A DNA stretch of 64,000 nucleotides from positions 668,539-732,538 of the forward strand of contig JAJYYE010000001.1 in assembly GCA_021801265.1 (NCBI GenBank). The letters are read 5' to 3'. The notes beneath the pieces are model-generated. The model was not told the origin of the DNA. It saw only the letters and a program-made list of their open reading frames with translations, and ran no database searches. Origin of the DNA: Pseudomonadota bacterium (GTDB lineage: Bacteria; Pseudomonadota; Gammaproteobacteria; Halothiobacillales; Halothiobacillaceae). Of this stretch, positions 14,057 through 23,184 are shown piece after piece. Each line of letters begins with the position of its first letter. Positions within the stretch are counted from its first letter, which is position 1. Made by a program: the position numbers and the translations under genes.

Positions 14057-16906
14057 TTAAGCCGATTCGACCGGGTTTTTGGAGGGGTTGTGCAACAACT
14101 TCGCCAAATAGCGCCCTGTGTGTGACCCCGTTACCGTGGCCACGTGCTCGGGTGTGCCGGTCGCGATAATGTGCCCGCCGCCGCTGCCGCCTTCGGGGCC
14201 TAAATCGACAATCCAGTCGGCGGTTTTGATGACATCCAAATTATGCTCAATCACCACCACGGTATTGCCTTGATCGCGCAGGCGATAGATGACGGCAAGC
14301 AGTTGTTCGACATCGGCGAAATGCAGGCCGGTGGTCGGTTCATCCAGAATATAGAGCGTGTTGCCGGTATCGCGTTTCGAGAGTTCCCGCGCGAGTTTGA
14401 CGCGTTGCGCCTCGCCGCCGGAAAGCGTGGTGGCGTTTTGCCCCAGTGTTAAATACCCCAGCCCCACATCAAGCAAGGTGGTGAGTTTGCGGTGCAGGGC
14501 GGGCACGGCAGTGAAAAACGGCGCGGCGTCTTCGATGGTCATGCCCAGCACGTCGCTGATGGTTTTGCCTTTGTAGCGAATGTCCAGCGTTTCGCGGTTG
14601 TAGCGCTGGCCGTGGCAGATATCGCAGGGCACGTACACATCGGGCAAAAAGTGCATTTCTACCTTGATGACGCCATCGCCTTCGCAGGCTTCACAGCGAC
14701 CGCCTTTGACGTTGAATGAGAACCGCCCCGGCGTATAGCCGCGTGATCGCGCCTCTTGAGTGCCCGCGAACAATTCGCGAATCGGCGTGAACAGCCCCGT
14801 ATAGGTCGCCGGATTACTGCGCGGCGTGCGGCCAATCGGGGATTGGTCGATGTCGATGACCTTGTCGAGCAGGTTCAAATGCTCGATCCGCGCATGGGGT
14901 GCCGGTCGGGTGCTGGCGCCGTTCAAATCACGGGCGGCAATCAGATACAGCGTGTCGTTGATGAGCGTTGATTTGCCCGAACCCGAAACGCCGGTGATGC
15001 AGGTGAGTAATCCCAAGGGAATTTCGAGCGTATCGCCCACCAAATTGTTGCCGCCTGCGCCGTAGAGTCTGAGCATGCGTTCAGGGTTTGGCGCCATGCG
15101 CGTGGGCACGGCAATTTTTTTCTTGCCCGATAAATAGGCGCCGGTGAGGGAGTTCGGGTTGGCGGCAATTTCAGCCGGGGTGCCTTGCGCGACGATGTAC
15201 CCGCCGTGCACGCCGGCGCCGGGGCCAATATCCAGCACGAAATCGGCGGCGCGAATGGCGTCTTCGTCGTGCTCGACCACAATCACGGTGTTGCCCAGTT
15301 CACGCAGATGATTGAGCGTGCCGAGCAGCCGGTCGTTATCGCGTTGATGCAGACCGATGGAGGGTTCATCCAGAATGTAGGTGACGCCGACCAGGCCCGA
15401 ACCAATTTGGCTGGCCAAGCGGATGCGCTGCGCCTCGCCGCCGGAGAGCGTTTCGGCAGAACGGTCGAGCGATAAATACGTGAGACCCACATCGTTCAAA
15501 AACCCCAGCCGCGCGCCGATTTCCCGCACGATGCGCCCCGCGATTTCACCGCGCGCGCCGGGTAAATCCAGGGTTTTGAAAAACGTTAACGCTTCGTTAA
15601 TCGAGCGATGGGTGATGGCGGGCAGGTTTTCGTTTTCGATAAACACATGGCGCGCCGCCACGTTCAAGCGGGTGCCCCCGCAAGCTGGGCAAGCGTGTTC
15701 GGCAATATATTTCGCCAGTTCTTCGCGCACGGCCTGGGAATCGGTTTCGCGGTAGCGCCGATCCATGTTCGGCAGCACGCCTTCCCAGGGATGTTCCTTG
15801 CGCGTCGGCTTGCCCTTGGTATCGAGATAGGTGAAGGCAATTTTATCGCGGCCACTGCCGTTCAGGATTTTCTGCTGAATCTCCTCGGGTAGCACCTGCC
15901 AAGGCATTTCCAGATCAAACGCGTAATGTTGCGCCAAGCCGCTCAGCAGCTGGAAGTAGTAGATATTCCGTCGATCCCAGCCGCGAATAGCACCTGCGGC
16001 GAGTGAGAGTTCGGCATTCACAATCACTTTGGCAGGATCAAAAAACTGTTTTACGCCCAAGCCATCACAGGCCGGGCAGGCACCCACCGGGTTATTAAAT
16101 GAGAATAGGCGGGGTTCGAGTTCGGCGAGCGCGTAGCCGCAGATCGGGCAAGCATGTTTGGCGGAAAAGGTATGGGTGGTGTTGTCATCCATATTCACCA
16201 CAAAGGCGCGACCTTCGGCCATGCGCAGTGCCGTTTCAAATGATTCGGCCAGGCGCAGGCCAATATCCGGGCGAATTTTGAGCCGATCGACCACCACTTC
16301 AATCGTGTTTTTACCTTTGGGGTCAAGCGGCGGCGTCTCATCAATTTCGTACACACGGCCGTTAATCCGCACCCGTAAAAAGCCTTGTGAGCGCCATTCA
16401 TCGAATAATTTGGCGTGTTCGCCCTTGCGATTTTCGATCACCGGCGCGAGCAGCAACCAACGTGAATCTTCCGGCAGCGCCAGCACGTGATCCACCATCT
16501 GCGACACGGTTTGCGCGGTTAAATCGATGCCATGTTCCGGGCAGCGCGGGATCCCGGCGCGGGCATACAAAAGCCGCAGATAGTCATAAATTTCCGTCAC
16601 GGTACCGACGGTCGAACGCGGATTGTGCGACGTGGTTTTTTGCTCAATCGAAATGGCGGGCGAAAGCCCTTCGATGTAATCAACGTCGGGCTTGTCCATC
16701 CGCGACAAAAACTGCCGCGCATAGGCCGAAAGCGACTCCACATAGCGCCGCTGACCCTCGGCAAACAAGGTGTCGAAAGCAAGCGACGACTTGCCCGAAC
16801 CGGATAAGCCGGTAATGACGATCAGCGCATCACGCGGTAAATCGACATCAATATTTTTGAGGTTATGCGTGCGTGCGCCACGAATGCGGATAAACGGGTC
16901 GGCCAT
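14057..16906 (-). CDS. uvrA: Excinuclease ABC subunit A
   Basis: A 949-residue UvrA, the DNA damage-sensing ATPase of nucleotide excision repair. It shows both ATPase modules: Walker [15 protein letters not shown] near the N-terminus and [14 protein letters not shown] in the second half, with ABC signatures [14 protein letters not shown] and [12 protein letters not shown]. Zinc-binding cysteines appear as [18 protein letters not shown] and as [26 protein letters not shown]. The frame extends to a TTG at 16957, but the ATG at 16906 ([19 protein letters not shown]) gives the standard N-terminus. It is divergent from ssb with about 150 bp between, a layout common in gammaproteobacteria. I do not see a clear LexA box. 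Confidence 0.97.
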   Translation of the reverse strand: MADPFIRIRGARTHNLKNIDVDLPRDALIVITGLSGSGKSSLAFDTLFAEGQRRYVESLSAYARQFLSRMDKPDVDYIEGLSPAISIEQKTTSHNPRSTVGTVTEIYDYLRLLYARAGIPRCPEHGIDLTAQTVSQMVDHVLALPEDSRWLLLAPVIENRKGEHAKLFDEWRSQGFLRVRINGRVYEIDETPPLDPKGKNTIEVVVDRLKIRPDIGLRLAESFETALRMAEGRAFVVNMDDNTTHTFSAKHACPICGYALAELEPRLFSFNNPVGACPACDGLGVKQFFDPAKVIVNAELSLAAGAIRGWDRRNIYYFQLLSGLAQHYAFDLEMPWQVLPEEIQQKILNGSGRDKIAFTYLDTKGKPTRKEHPWEGVLPNMDRRYRETDSQAVREELAKYIAEHACPACGGTRLNVAARHVFIENENLPAITHRSINEALTFFKTLDLPGARGEIAGRIVREIGARLGFLNDVGLTYLSLDRSAETLSGGEAQRIRLASQIGSGLVGVTYILDEPSIGLHQRDNDRLLGTLNHLRELGNTVIVVEHDEDAIRAADFVLDIGPGAGVHGGYIVAQGTPAEIAANPNSLTGAYLSGKKKIAVPTRMAPNPERMLRLYGAGGNNLVGDTLEIPLGLLTCITGVSGSGKSTLINDTLYLIAARDLNGASTRPAPHARIEHLNLLDKVIDIDQSPIGRTPRSNPATYTGLFTPIRELFAGTQEARSRGYTPGRFSFNVKGGRCEACEGDGVIKVEMHFLPDVYVPCDICHGQRYNRETLDIRYKGKTISDVLGMTIEDAAPFFTAVPALHRKLTTLLDVGLGYLTLGQNATTLSGGEAQRVKLARELSKRDTGNTLYILDEPTTGLHFADVEQLLAVIYRLRDQGNTVVVIEHNLDVIKTADWIVDLGPEGGSGGGHIIATGTPEHVATVTGSHTGRYLAKLLHNPSKNPVESA

Positions 16907-17056
16907 GGGAATCCAAAAAGTAAGCTTAAAATAAGGAAAACGGTGGGCTCGATTCAAACAGGAAAGTATCGGCCAACTGATTTATAGTACGGACTTTAGC
17001 GCGTCGCCGAAACAGTCCGCAGCGCGCAACCGACAATAGCATGAGGAAAAATACTG

Positions 17057-17614
17057 ATGGCCAGCCGTGGAATCAATAAAGTCATCGTCTTGGGTAATCT
17101 CGGTAAAGATCCCGAAGTGCGGTATATGCCCAGTGGTGGGCAAGTAACCAATATCACTGTCGCTACCTCCGAAACATGGAAAGATAAAGACACCGGCGAA
17201 CAAAAAGAAGCCACCGAATGGCATCGCATCGTGTTTTTCAACCGTTTGGCCGAAATTGCCGGGCAGTATCTGAAAAAAGGCAGCCAAGTGTATATCGAAG
17301 GCGCGCTGAAAACCCGCAAATGGCAAGATCAAAGCGGCCAAGACCGCTACACGACCGAAATTGTCGCGAGCGAGATGCAGATGCTGGGCGGCAAACCGGG
17401 TGGGCAGGGCGGCAGCATGGGCGGCAACGAATCCATGAGTGGGGATGACGATGGCTACAGCAGCGCACCACCAGCCCGCAGTGCGGGCAATCGTGCCTCA
17501 GCACCCGCACGGCCGGCAGGTAATCGGGATAGCTATGGTACGCCGCCTGCGCCGCCATCGCGCACGCCAGCCAAAGCCGAGCAAAATTTTGTGGATGATG
17601 ATATCCCCTTCTGA
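17057..17614 (+). CDS. ssb: Single-stranded DNA-binding protein
   Basis: A 185-residue SSB. The OB-fold domain occupies about residues 1-112 ([44 protein letters not shown]). A long Gly/Ser/Pro/Ala-rich linker follows, ending in the acidic tip DDDIPF that recruits replication and repair partners. A GAGGAA ribosome site lies about ten bases upstream of the ATG. The gene is divergent from uvrA and followed by a good intrinsic terminator, so it is probably monocistronic. Confidence 0.97.
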   Translation: MASRGINKVIVLGNLGKDPEVRYMPSGGQVTNITVATSETWKDKDTGEQKEATEWHRIVFFNRLAEIAGQYLKKGSQVYIEGALKTRKWQDQSGQDRYTTEIVASEMQMLGGKPGGQGGSMGGNESMSGDDDGYSSAPPARSAGNRASAPARPAGNRDSYGTPPAPPSRTPAKAEQNFVDDDIPF

Positions 17615-17658
17615 GTTTTACCTGAACGGATAATGTGTTATTTGCTATTTGTATCCCG

Positions 17659-17683
17659 AGCCAGTGTCCTTACTGGCTTTTTT
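17659..17683 (+). terminator. Rho-independent terminator after ssb
   Basis: Seven-base stem AGCCAGT (17659-17665) pairs with ACTGGCT (17672-17678) around a six-base loop and runs into a T-tract to 17683. It is 45 bp after the ssb stop and on the same strand. Confidence 0.85.
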
Positions 17684-17810
17684 CATGTGGGCTTTTGGCT
17701 ATTTCGGCACTCAGTTGTACGTATTCTTTTGAATTTAATCGCTAAATTGCGATGGCGCGGCGCATGTGTCATAAAACAGCCGTTCTTTCCCCTATAAAAC
17801 CGAGCCTCCC

Positions 17811-18749
17811 ATGCAATTCATTCGTGGTCTGAACGCAATTCCCCCTTTCTCGCTGGGTAGTGTGGTTACGCTGGGTAATTTTGATGGCGTTCACTTAGGG
17901 CATCAGGCCGTGCTGCGGCAAGCGGCACACTGCGCGCAGCGCCATCATTTGCCGCTGGTTGTGTTGATTTTTGAGCCCCTGCCGCGCGAGTTTTTCAACC
18001 CGGCAGCGCCGGTCGCCCGCCTTGCCCGGCTTCGGGAGCGGGTTGCCTTTATTCAGGAGATGGGGCTAGTCGATTATTTGATTGTGCTGCCCTTTAACAC
18101 GGCGCTGGCCAACATGACGGCGCCTGAATTTATTCAGCGTATTTTGGTGGATGCCTTGCATGCACGGCAATGTGTGATTGGTGATGATTTTCGTTTTGGC
18201 CAAGGGCGGCGGGGTGATTTTGCGTTATTGCGCCAGTTTGGCGAAGTCAATCAGTTTGCGGTGGAAGCGGCTGCCACCTGGTTGATTGATGATGCGCGGG
18301 TGTCTTCAACCCGAATTCGGGCGCATCTCGCCCAACGGGATGTTGCCGGAGCTGCGCGCTTGCTGGGGCGGCCATTTACCTTGTGTGGCCGGGTGATTCA
18401 CGGCGATAAACGCGGGCGACAACTCGGCTTCCCTACGGCCAATGTCGCTTTGCATCGTCGCCTATCGCCTCTGCGCGGGGTATTTGTGGTTGAAATGCAG
18501 CTACCCGATGGAATGATCCATGCGGGGGTGGCCAATATCGGTACGCGCCCGACGGTCGATGGTCAAGACGCCCGTTTAGAGGTGTATTTGTTCGATTTTA
18601 ATCAGGATATTTACGGGGAAATAGTGCGTGTCGAATTTTTACATGACTTGCGTGATGAGCAAAAATTCAGTTCGCTCGTGGCGTTGACCGCGCAGATCAC
18701 CCAAGATTGTACCGCGGCACGTGCCTGGTTAAGTTCGACTGGTACCTAA
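17811..18749 (+). CDS. ribF: Bifunctional riboflavin kinase / FAD synthetase
   Basis: A 312-residue RibF that phosphorylates riboflavin to FMN and adenylates it to FAD. The N-terminal nucleotidyltransferase half shows VVTLGNFDGVHLGHQAVL (HxGH-type motif) and later VSSTRIRAHL. The C-terminal flavokinase half shows HGDKRGRQLGFPTANV and GVANIGTRPTVDG. The length is normal for the family. In many relatives ribF lies between murJ and ileS; here it stands alone between the ssb terminator and the convergent cytochrome-like gene. No FMN riboswitch is visible in the 130 bp before it. Confidence 0.96.
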   Translation: MQFIRGLNAIPPFSLGSVVTLGNFDGVHLGHQAVLRQAAHCAQRHHLPLVVLIFEPLPREFFNPAAPVARLARLRERVAFIQEMGLVDYLIVLPFNTALANMTAPEFIQRILVDALHARQCVIGDDFRFGQGRRGDFALLRQFGEVNQFAVEAAATWLIDDARVSSTRIRAHLAQRDVAGAARLLGRPFTLCGRVIHGDKRGRQLGFPTANVALHRRLSPLRGVFVVEMQLPDGMIHAGVANIGTRPTVDGQDARLEVYLFDFNQDIYGEIVRVEFLHDLRDEQKFSSLVALTAQITQDCTAARAWLSSTGT

Positions 18750-18781
18750 CGTCGTCATCACCATTGGAATGGGAACATTCC

Positions 18782-20827
18782 TCAAGGCGCCAGCAGGGGC
18801 ACATAGTCGGAAACAAAATTCCCACCCGCAGAGCGCGGTTTTTCGGCATCGATTAAGGTCGGTACGATGCCTATGCCATACGTGAATTCACCCACGGTGG
18901 TGTTAATCGGTCGATCCGTAATCACGTCACCGACGGCATAAGGCTGGCCATTTTGATGGGTATAGGCTTTGTCGGCCTGACGGAAATAACGCAATGAAAC
19001 CGGTGTTTGTGGGAAAACGTCTTTCCCGAAATCAAACCGCTGGGTGACGACGACCTCGCGGTAGCGTCGTGCCGCTTCCAGGGCATTTGCGCGCGTGGGT
19101 AAAAACAGCGTCGGTAACATCCGCCCCTCGGCATCCAAATAGGCGCCCTTGGCTGTAAATTCTCGGATTAAGAGCAAGCGCTCTTGTTGCGCGCGCGCAA
19201 GGGTATCCACCGCGTTGCGGACGATCACTTCATTCAAATCAGGCCAATTTTGGCTATACCCTTGCGCCTTGGTGATTTTTTGAGCCAAAAATGCATCTAC
19301 CGTCGGGGGTATGTCGCCATACAAGGAGATGCCAACGACATGATCCAGGAAGAACCGGAATTCACCTTGTTTGGCATAGCGATTGGCGGGTTCTTTGGTG
19401 CTGAGCGTACCAGGCGTTTGAGTGGCCTCAGCGTTCGGGCTCGCCTGATAACCCAAATAATTCATTTCTTGCCAACCTGCCGCACCATTGAGTTTGCGCG
19501 GCAGCGCCCATGTCGAATCAATCGTGTTGCCGGTGCCTGAGGTGAACACGGGGTTTTGGCCGATGTCGGATTGGCGCACATTGCTGGAATGGCAACCCAC
19601 ACACTGAGTTAGCTCGGCAGGGGTTTGCGGGCGCAAATCGCCTTTAGCGTCTTCAATCCAGCCACCAATAATCCAGCCAGTGCCATTCTCGATCCAGCCA
19701 TCGGTGCGACTGGCATACACCGGGGCCGATTCTTCCTTGAGCGTCATGCCAAATTCATCGGGATACCACTCGTGCAACTTGATCATCCAGCGCACTTCTT
19801 TCACCCGCTGCGCTCGGGTGCCAGGAAATGGGCTAATCGCGGGGTTCGTGCCATCGGCTTGCACATCCACATAATGCAACGGATGCGCGAATTCGGTACC
19901 CAGCGGATATTGCCCGCGCACAATGTTGACCGAACTCGCCGCACCCGCATAATGCGTTGGTGTGTCGGTGCGCCGATTTTGGATATTGGCCGTCACTAAT
20001 TCCAGGTTCTCGCGGTAGGTGTCGAGCGAAAACTGGCCAATGGCATCCCGCATAAATTGAGCCGGTAATCGGATATAAATCCCCGAAACGCTACCCGCCA
20101 AGGGCGTGAAAATCCCATAGGGCATGAAATTCACCGCGCGCCAGCCCGTGATAAAGCCTTGTCCATCATTGAAGAGCCCATCCGCTTCACGGGGCGTGCG
20201 GACAAAGCCATCTGCCTTGGCGGGCAAGTCGTCCGGATTTAAACCGGGAAATAAGCGAAAGGGTGAGTCGACCTTGGCATCCCATGCTTTAACCGAACCG
20301 GGGCGCTGGGCAAAGGCTGCACGCCAGTTATTTTGGCGAATGTAGGTTTGCATATCCCAGGTATCGGCCTGAAAACCGAGCGCATCAACCGCAGCGCGTA
20401 AAACCTCGGGTTTTAATGTGTTAATCCAAGGGTTAATACTGGAGTTAGCCACTTGCGGGTAATCGAACACGCCAAACGCATAATCGGCTTGTAAATTACC
20501 AATATTCGGATTTAACCCCGCCTGCGGATTGTTATTGCCTAAATTGAGTGCGGCGACCCCATCGGTATGACAAAACAGGCAGGCATTTTGGGTGCCGCCC
20601 CCCGTTTCAATAAAACATTGCGCGGGTATATGGGCATGAGGATTGGCAAAAGTGGCACGGCTAATAAATTCACCGCGCAATGGGACCGATTGCACGGGGG
20701 TATTTACGGAGGGGGGTATTTGCGATACAGACTCTCCAGCACCCGATCCGCTGCCACAGGCAGTCAAAAACAGCGATGCAGAGATCATCGTTACCAAGCC
20801 AAAAAAATACTGCGGATGAATTCTCAT
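18782..20827 (-). CDS. Dihaem c-type cytochrome-like lipoprotein
   Basis: A 681-residue exported protein. The N-terminus is a lipoprotein signal with lipobox LTAC (Cys24), so it should be anchored in the outer or inner membrane facing the periplasm. Two haem-c attachment motifs are seen: CLFCH at residues 83-87 and CVGCH at 409-413. Single His and Met candidates for distal ligands are scattered, and no known enzymatic domain is recognisable to me. It is encoded downstream of the PhoX-like gene on the same strand, but an intrinsic terminator lies between them, so read-through or a separate promoter is needed. It converges with ribF. An electron-transfer or haem enzyme role is likely; the partner is unknown. 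Confidence 0.75.
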   Translation of the reverse strand: MRIHPQYFFGLVTMISASLFLTACGSGSGAGESVSQIPPSVNTPVQSVPLRGEFISRATFANPHAHIPAQCFIETGGGTQNACLFCHTDGVAALNLGNNNPQAGLNPNIGNLQADYAFGVFDYPQVANSSINPWINTLKPEVLRAAVDALGFQADTWDMQTYIRQNNWRAAFAQRPGSVKAWDAKVDSPFRLFPGLNPDDLPAKADGFVRTPREADGLFNDGQGFITGWRAVNFMPYGIFTPLAGSVSGIYIRLPAQFMRDAIGQFSLDTYRENLELVTANIQNRRTDTPTHYAGAASSVNIVRGQYPLGTEFAHPLHYVDVQADGTNPAISPFPGTRAQRVKEVRWMIKLHEWYPDEFGMTLKEESAPVYASRTDGWIENGTGWIIGGWIEDAKGDLRPQTPAELTQCVGCHSSNVRQSDIGQNPVFTSGTGNTIDSTWALPRKLNGAAGWQEMNYLGYQASPNAEATQTPGTLSTKEPANRYAKQGEFRFFLDHVVGISLYGDIPPTVDAFLAQKITKAQGYSQNWPDLNEVIVRNAVDTLARAQQERLLLIREFTAKGAYLDAEGRMLPTLFLPTRANALEAARRYREVVVTQRFDFGKDVFPQTPVSLRYFRQADKAYTHQNGQPYAVGDVITDRPINTTVGEFTYGIGIVPTLIDAEKPRSAGGNFVSDYVPLLAP

Positions 20828-20881
20828 TGGGTAACCCTCAAATTCTTTTGATAAAAACCGGAATAAATTGAATTTCTATCG

Positions 20882-20910
20882 AAAAAACAAGGCCGGATAA
20901 ACCGGCCTTT
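20882..20910 (-). terminator. Rho-independent terminator after the phoX-like gene
   Basis: On the minus strand AAGGCCGG pairs with CCGGCCTT (20902-20909 with 20889-20896) around a five-base loop and is followed by GTTTTTTC. It is 38 bp after the PhoX-like stop. Confidence 0.85.
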
Positions 20911-20947
20911 CATTACCTCGAATCAAGGCATAACACCTATCACCGCA

Positions 20948-22882
20948 TTATTTGGCAGTAATCGCTGGCAAGCCGCCGATATAACCTACCTTGGCTGTTA
21001 AACGATAATTTGGTACGTTGTATTTATTTACGCCGTACAGTTCAATCGCCTTGGCAGTCAGCGCAGTGGTCAGCGCAGGGGGTTGTGAAGAAATCCAATC
21101 CCCTTGATGCTGATTATTGGCCATGATGTACGCGTGACCGTTCATGCTATCGACAATTTGCAAGCCCGTAGCCTCGGCGCCCGCAGCCACGTTCAAAATA
21201 CGGCTGAGCTGCCTGGTGTCCACGTTATAGGCCCAAACGTAGTTGTTGACGTGGTTGCCTGAATCTTCACCCACAAACAAAGTGCGCATGGCTTCTGAGT
21301 AGAACAAATTATCGGTATTCGCGATGGAGTTAACGTCCGCCTTGTTGCCGTTTGCATCGGCTACAATCGGCTTACCGAGCAATGCGGGCTCTACGTAGGT
21401 TTTAACCGCCACGTAGTTTGAATTGATGGGTGCACCCAAGGTGTCTTTCTGACCCGATTGAAGATCAAACGTATATGTTGCGCCAGCCGCATTCGCCTTC
21501 ACGCGGATATCATCCACCGGGCCACCATCGGCGGTGAGCATTGATGTCTGGATATAACTCATCGCGTAATACATTTTTTTATCTTTTTCGTTAAATGTAA
21601 CGCCTTCACCTTTGGTGAATTCGGTGGTGGCGCCCAGATAGGCGGCATAACGGCGCGTTTCAAGGAAGGCGGCAGCCTGTTCCATGCCGGGCTTCAATTT
21701 GAGCCAAATGGTTTGCGCAGAACCGGCACGCGTCGGGACGTAGCCAGCCACTGCTGTCATGGAATAATCGAAAATATCACCGATGGTGATGCCGCTATCT
21801 ATCAAGGCTTTGATTTGATCAAAGGTGCTGTGACCCAGTTTCACCCACGTGATGTTGGCTGTGCCGCCATCACTGCCATCGGGCGATGTTTGGTTCCATT
21901 TGGCGGCGTATACCACACCACCGGCTTTGGGGTTATTTTGAACATCGCCCACAAACATAAACAAACCGGAGTAAGCACCGTCATCGCCATAAATTGCGGT
22001 GCGTCCATCGGCAGCAAAACGGGCTAATTCCCACGTACCCCGACCCATTTCATAGTGTTTGGTTACGCCATAAGTGCCGTCTTCTTTAACGGCGACTTCA
22101 ACGGGATAGCCGTACTGGTAGGGATTAGCTGTTTTGGTTTTATTAAAATAGACATCGGTCAATGCCGTTAAGCCGGCGGCTGTGGTGGTGTACTTTTTCT
22201 CACCAGGCACAAAATACAGGTCATAGTCCTCCTCGCCACCGAGGTGGGTGTTCCACGGTGTGGGGCCGCCCGCGCAGAAAATCCAGCCGCCTTGCACGCT
22301 GGCAAAATCCACGGGTTTCTGGCTGGTGACGGATAACTTGCCATCGGCTGCCTGACTGATATCAGAAAGGCTCATTTCCATTGGCATACGGCTATACCAG
22401 CCCGGTACTTTGTAGGCCTTTTGACCATCGGCTAATACGTCATCATATTCCCAGTGATTGACGAGGAATAGTTTATTGCCCACTTTGAGCAGGCTATTGG
22501 CATCTGCCGTTTCAGCAATCACCGGATCGCCATTCGGATCCATGATTGGCTTCATGTTCATGTCGTATAACTGGGCTGCGGCCTGCTTAACGCCGCCCAC
22601 CGTTGAGATGGTATCGGTGTTATTGAATAGTGTGTTGTAGGCGAGGGGAATACTTTTGGTCGTACCATCAGAGTAAGTCACCATGGCGACGGATTTAGTG
22701 TAGGTACTCAGCACATCGACATCGGTGGTGGCCACGGGCGTGTCAGAAAATGTGACGCTCACGGCGGTTGCGGCAACTGGTGCGGGTGTTGCCGCTGCGG
22801 TGGTGTCGTTTGTGCTATGGCAACCGGCCAGACCAGCCGCTAAAACGCTGGCAATGGCCAAAGCGAGTACATTTTTTTTCAT
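20948..22882 (-). CDS. PhoX-family (DUF839) alkaline phosphatase-like lipoprotein
   Basis: A ~644-residue exported protein of the PhoX/DUF839 family, calcium/iron-dependent phosphatases that release phosphate from organic esters outside the cytoplasm. Family blocks include LVNHWEYDD, CAGGPTPWNTHLGGEEDYDLYF and ARFAADGRTAIYGDDGAYSGLFMFVGD. The start is the ATG at 22882, seven bases after GGGAG; a longer frame begins at 22909. The N-terminus MKKNVLALAIASVLAAGLAGCHS is a lipoprotein signal with Cys about residue 20. Well-studied PhoX proteins use the Tat pathway, so Sec/lipoprotein export is unusual. No Pho box was found upstream. The dihaem lipoprotein gene follows. Confidence 0.85.
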   Translation of the reverse strand: MKKNVLALAIASVLAAGLAGCHSTNDTTAAATPAPVAATAVSVTFSDTPVATTDVDVLSTYTKSVAMVTYSDGTTKSIPLAYNTLFNNTDTISTVGGVKQAAAQLYDMNMKPIMDPNGDPVIAETADANSLLKVGNKLFLVNHWEYDDVLADGQKAYKVPGWYSRMPMEMSLSDISQAADGKLSVTSQKPVDFASVQGGWIFCAGGPTPWNTHLGGEEDYDLYFVPGEKKYTTTAAGLTALTDVYFNKTKTANPYQYGYPVEVAVKEDGTYGVTKHYEMGRGTWELARFAADGRTAIYGDDGAYSGLFMFVGDVQNNPKAGGVVYAAKWNQTSPDGSDGGTANITWVKLGHSTFDQIKALIDSGITIGDIFDYSMTAVAGYVPTRAGSAQTIWLKLKPGMEQAAAFLETRRYAAYLGATTEFTKGEGVTFNEKDKKMYYAMSYIQTSMLTADGGPVDDIRVKANAAGATYTFDLQSGQKDTLGAPINSNYVAVKTYVEPALLGKPIVADANGNKADVNSIANTDNLFYSEAMRTLFVGEDSGNHVNNYVWAYNVDTRQLSRILNVAAGAEATGLQIVDSMNGHAYIMANNQHQGDWISSQPPALTTALTAKAIELYGVNKYNVPNYRLTAKVGYIGGLPAITAK

Positions 22883-23184
22883 TTCAGGCTCCCAAATCGG
22901 TTTTTGCATTTAAATCGGAGTGAGTTAAGTGTGTCTTGTGAACTTCAGAGTGGGCATGTTAGGCGCGCTTTATGAACGATCCGTATTGATTTGATGACGT
23001 GTTGATTGCATTTAAGTAATTGATAAAAAAGAAATCTATCACATTTATTTGCTTTGGTATTTATATTTAAAACTACCATCTGTCTTAACCCTTTGGGTTT
23101 TGGGTCGACTATCTTTGGTGAAAGCGTGTTCCATTTTTATTACACTTATGTATTATTCACTTATGTAATAAATCGAGGGGCGTG
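22883..23184. promoter_or_regulatory. Divergent promoter region between phoX-like gene and efflux operon
   Basis: A 302-bp AT-rich intergenic region with promoters expected in both directions. The right end contains the MarR-type operator described separately. No gene, and no convincing Pho-box direct repeat, could be seen. Confidence 0.6.
23137..23171. promoter_or_regulatory. Candidate MarR operator upstream of efflux operon
   Basis: The segment opens with TTATTACA (23137-23144) and closes with its complement TGTAATAA (23164-23171). Inside it CACTTATGTA occurs twice (23143-23152 and 23158-23167), 15 bp apart. It ends 13 bp before the first gene, so binding would cover the promoter or transcription start. 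The operon's second gene encodes a MarR-family regulator, the obvious candidate ligand. Confidence 0.6.

Noticed and set aside
16907..17056. LexA box between uvrA and ssb
   Set aside because: No CTG-N10-CAG with good inner bases was seen, although uvrA is SOS-regulated in many species.
18766..18781. GGAATG/CATTCC hairpin after ribF
   Set aside because: Six-base stem with no T-tract; too weak to call a terminator.
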